From Bacteroidota bacterium (GTDB lineage: Bacteria; Bacteroidota; Bacteroidia; JABEUT01): DNA of 48,156 bases. Under the pieces are notes generated by a model, which was not told the origin of the DNA, did no database searches, and worked only from the letters and a program-made list of their open reading frames with translations. Of this stretch, positions 46,172-48,156 are shown piece by piece. Position numbers and translations under genes: made by a program. Location of the stretch: contig JABDGY010000012.1 of the NCBI GenBank assembly GCA_013285805.1, forward strand, positions 1 through 48,156. The letters run 5' to 3'. Numbering within the stretch: the first letter of the stretch is position 1; each line of letters starts with the position of its first letter.

Positions 46172-48156
46172 TTACTTCTGTAGTACTATTTTCTTTGTAA
46201 TTACTCCTTTTTCAGTAACAAACCGGGCAATATAAACTCCGTCAGGTAATCCCTCAAGGCTAATAGTATTAGTACTATTCAACGATTCAGCACTAATGTT
46301 GCTTGAATACACTACCGAACCAATTTCATTTGTTATACTCAGGTCTACAGCATGTAATTGGGGTAGAACTATATAAACAATCCCTTTGCTGGGCACTGGG
46401 TACATTTCTATGTCATTATCAGCATTTGAAACATTTTGCAGGCCTGCAATTACATTGGCAATAACACTTGAATCTGTACCACATGGAGTGGAAATATCAA
46501 CCGTGTATGTGCCTATGGCAAGATTACTGTCATATGTAATAGTATCGGTTGTAGGTGACGTAGTTGTTCCCCAGAAGTATATATAATCCAACGAATCGCC
46601 TGGCGGTACTCCACCCGATACTATTACTTTTATCCATCCATCTGTACAACCTCCACATGAGGTTGGATGAGAAACTATTGAATCTATCTTAAGGGGAATA
46701 CCAGCTAAAACATTACATGCTTCAATAACGCTACAGGTGTCACTATCGGTTACGGTACAAAAGTAAGAACCGATACTTAAGTTACTAATTGACGTAGTAG
46801 TTGCAGAATTACTCCAGCTATAAGTATACGGCGGATACCCGCCACTCACATTAATTACAGCTGACCCACCTATAGTTTGACCATAACAAACACCAACGGT
46901 TTTTATTACAGGAATTATTTTAGTAGGTTGGGTTATAGTAACAGTATCCTGCCCTGTACAGCCGGTAGAATCTGTAATAGTACAGGTATATGTACCTGCA
47001 CCCAGGTTAAATGCAAAGCTATTAGTGCCTCCGGAAGGGGACCAGGAAAACGTGTAGGCTCCCTGGGCCGAAATTTCTTTTGCAATTATTGACCCGTTTT
47101 TATCTCCATTACAAGGCCCAACATTAGCTGACGAGGTTATAGTATCTCTTGGCCCGCCCTTATTAGGTACTACAATGGCTAATGTATCTCTGCATTTAAA
47201 AGTATCTGTAACTATACAGGTATAGGTACCGCCAAAAACATTTGAAATAGATGAAGATGTTTTGCCTCCCGGTGCCCAGGCATATGAATACGGAGCTGTA
47301 CCGCCATTTGCAACTACTGTAGCTGAACCATTATTAAATCCGCAATTATTAGCAACCTTACTGCCTGTTAAACTTATAGGCGAAGGGCTGGTAATAGTAA
47401 CCGTTGTCGAATCATTGCAGTGGTTGCTGTCGATCACAACTACAGTATATACGCCTGCAATTAAGGAAGTAACCGAGCTGCTTGTCTTAGCTATGCCTGA
47501 CCAGAAATAGGTATATGGCGCTGTTCCACCTGAAACTCCAACAATAGCACTACCACTACTATCGCCAAAGCATGGCACGTTAGTAAATTTTACAATGCTA
47601 TCGACTAATTTTAATGGTTGGCTTATCGCGACTGTTGCAGTCCCCACGCAACCTATACTATCAGTTGTGGTAAATGTATATGTACCGGCCTTAAGGCCTG
47701 CAGCAGTTGTTGCTGTTCCACCCGATGGAAACCATGAATAGGTATATGGAGGTTTACCCTTTGCGGCTAAACCTGATGCACTGCCATTGCTGTCGCCATA
47801 ACAAGTAATATTCTTTAAAGACGTTATTGAATCATGCGGGCCTCCTGTATTCGGTACATATACGGTAGCCATTACCTTGCATGATAAAGAATCTGTTACA
47901 ATACACGTATAGGAGCCAGCAGATAGGGCAGTATCGTTAGCGTTTTTTACTGAATCGGGCATCCATAAATAACTGTAAGGGCCTACCCCGCCTGAAACAC
48001 TTACTATGCTAACGGCACCATTGCTTTTGCTGCACGGGGTTGTTGTATATGAAATTATGGGTTTAATTTGTTTTGGTGAAGTTATGGTAACAGTATCAAA
48101 TGTTACGCAGCCATTAGAATCCTTAACAGTACATGTATAGTTCCCTGCAACAAGGT
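46172..48156 (-). CDS. SprB-repeat T9SS type A sorted protein E (partial, N-terminus beyond right edge)
   Basis: The frame stays open from the stop at 46172-46174 to the right edge (at least 661 codons); an internal Met at 47962 is not the start. It consists of successive SprB-like repeats of about 75 aa (GGTAPYTYFW, GKPPYTYSW, GGYPPYTYSW, each followed by a GxYTCTVTDSxxC strand). A type A sorting domain ends the protein (DIEMYPVPSKGIVYI, LPDGVYIARFV, terminal KKIVLQK). SprB is a motility adhesin exported by the T9SS; repeat content suggests a related surface or sheath protein. In contrast to A-C it carries no Ig/PKD-like units in the visible part. Confidence 0.9.
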   Translation of the reverse strand, partial: LVAGNYTCTVKDSNGCVTFDTVTITSPKQIKPIISYTTTPCSKSNGAVSIVSVSGGVGPYSYLWMPDSVKNANDTALSAGSYTCIVTDSLSCKVMATVYVPNTGGPHDSITSLKNITCYGDSNGSASGLAAKGKPPYTYSWFPSGGTATTAAGLKAGTYTFTTTDSIGCVGTATVAISQPLKLVDSIVKFTNVPCFGDSSGSAIVGVSGGTAPYTYFWSGIAKTSSSVTSLIAGVYTVVVIDSNHCNDSTTVTITSPSPISLTGSKVANNCGFNNGSATVVANGGTAPYSYAWAPGGKTSSSISNVFGGTYTCIVTDTFKCRDTLAIVVPNKGGPRDTITSSANVGPCNGDKNGSIIAKEISAQGAYTFSWSPSGGTNSFAFNLGAGTYTCTITDSTGCTGQDTVTITQPTKIIPVIKTVGVCYGQTIGGSAVINVSGGYPPYTYSWSNSATTTSISNLSIGSYFCTVTDSDTCSVIEACNVLAGIPLKIDSIVSHPTSCGGCTDGWIKVIVSGGVPPGDSLDYIYFWGTTTSPTTDTITYDSNLAIGTYTVDISTPCGTDSSVIANVIAGLQNVSNADNDIEMYPVPSKGIVYIVLPQLHAVDLSITNEIGSVVYSSNISAESLNSTNTISLEGLPDGVYIARFVTEKGVITKKIVLQK

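Overview
The window is a chromosomal segment of a Bacteroidota bacterium. The evidence is a set of proteins carrying type IX secretion (T9SS) C-terminal sorting signals of both type B (gliding-motility-associated C-terminal domain) and type A, a GldD gliding lipoprotein, SprB-type repeats, LytTR regulators, head-GIN proteins, TAnnTTTG-like -7 promoter boxes and almost no Shine-Dalgarno sequences. Domain styles recall the Chitinophagales/Sphingobacteriales side of the phylum, but the genus cannot be named from sequence alone. No rRNA, tRNA, CRISPR array, IS element or prophage gene was seen.

Region 1 (1-20.2 kb, minus strand): three giant secreted surface proteins in a row, here called A (partial at the left edge, at least 1928 codons), B (2855 aa) and C (1722 aa). 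A and C share a related N-terminal head (DUF7948-like domain plus a predicted beta-propeller). B has a different propeller-like head. All three continue into arrays of Ig/PKD-like units of about 74-82 aa: 15 visible in A, 26 in B, about 10 in C. B and C end in nearly identical type B sorting domains; the end of A lies outside. B and C each have their own terminator. The arrays show nested structure: a 452-bp dimer repeat in A, an exact 243-bp tandem block in B, and a five-unit block of about 1.17 kb duplicated in B and partly present in A.

Region 2 (20.2-27.3 kb): housekeeping and envelope genes. These are yidC insertase, a small unknown secreted protein, two tandem DedA membrane proteins, a MurG-like glycosyltransferase, and a Met/Cys-rich lipoprotein with a tandem universal stress protein downstream of a TGAC-N4-GTCA palindrome.

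Region 3 (27.3-31.8 kb, minus strand): two LytTR response regulators without adjacent kinases, a 134-148 aa unknown between them, and a 518-aa T9SS cargo protein (D).

Region 4 (32.3-35.1 kb, plus strand): gldD, a PagL-like lipid A acyloxyacyl hydrolase and a head-GIN lipoprotein, packed as one operon, then a 58-aa lysine-rich exported peptide closed by a terminator.

Region 5 (35.2-42.9 kb, plus strand): an OmpR-type response regulator and histidine kinase followed by a complete tripartite heavy-metal efflux operon (TolC-like outer membrane factor, lipoprotein adaptor, CzcA-type RND pump). Three TCTAAT motifs lie upstream of the efflux genes and are a candidate operator for the regulator.

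Region 6 (42.9-48.2 kb): three glycosyltransferases (one GT4-like, two GT2) and a partial T9SS cargo protein of SprB repeats (E) running off the right edge. Overall the segment is devoted to the cell envelope: making, exporting, decorating and protecting surface structures.
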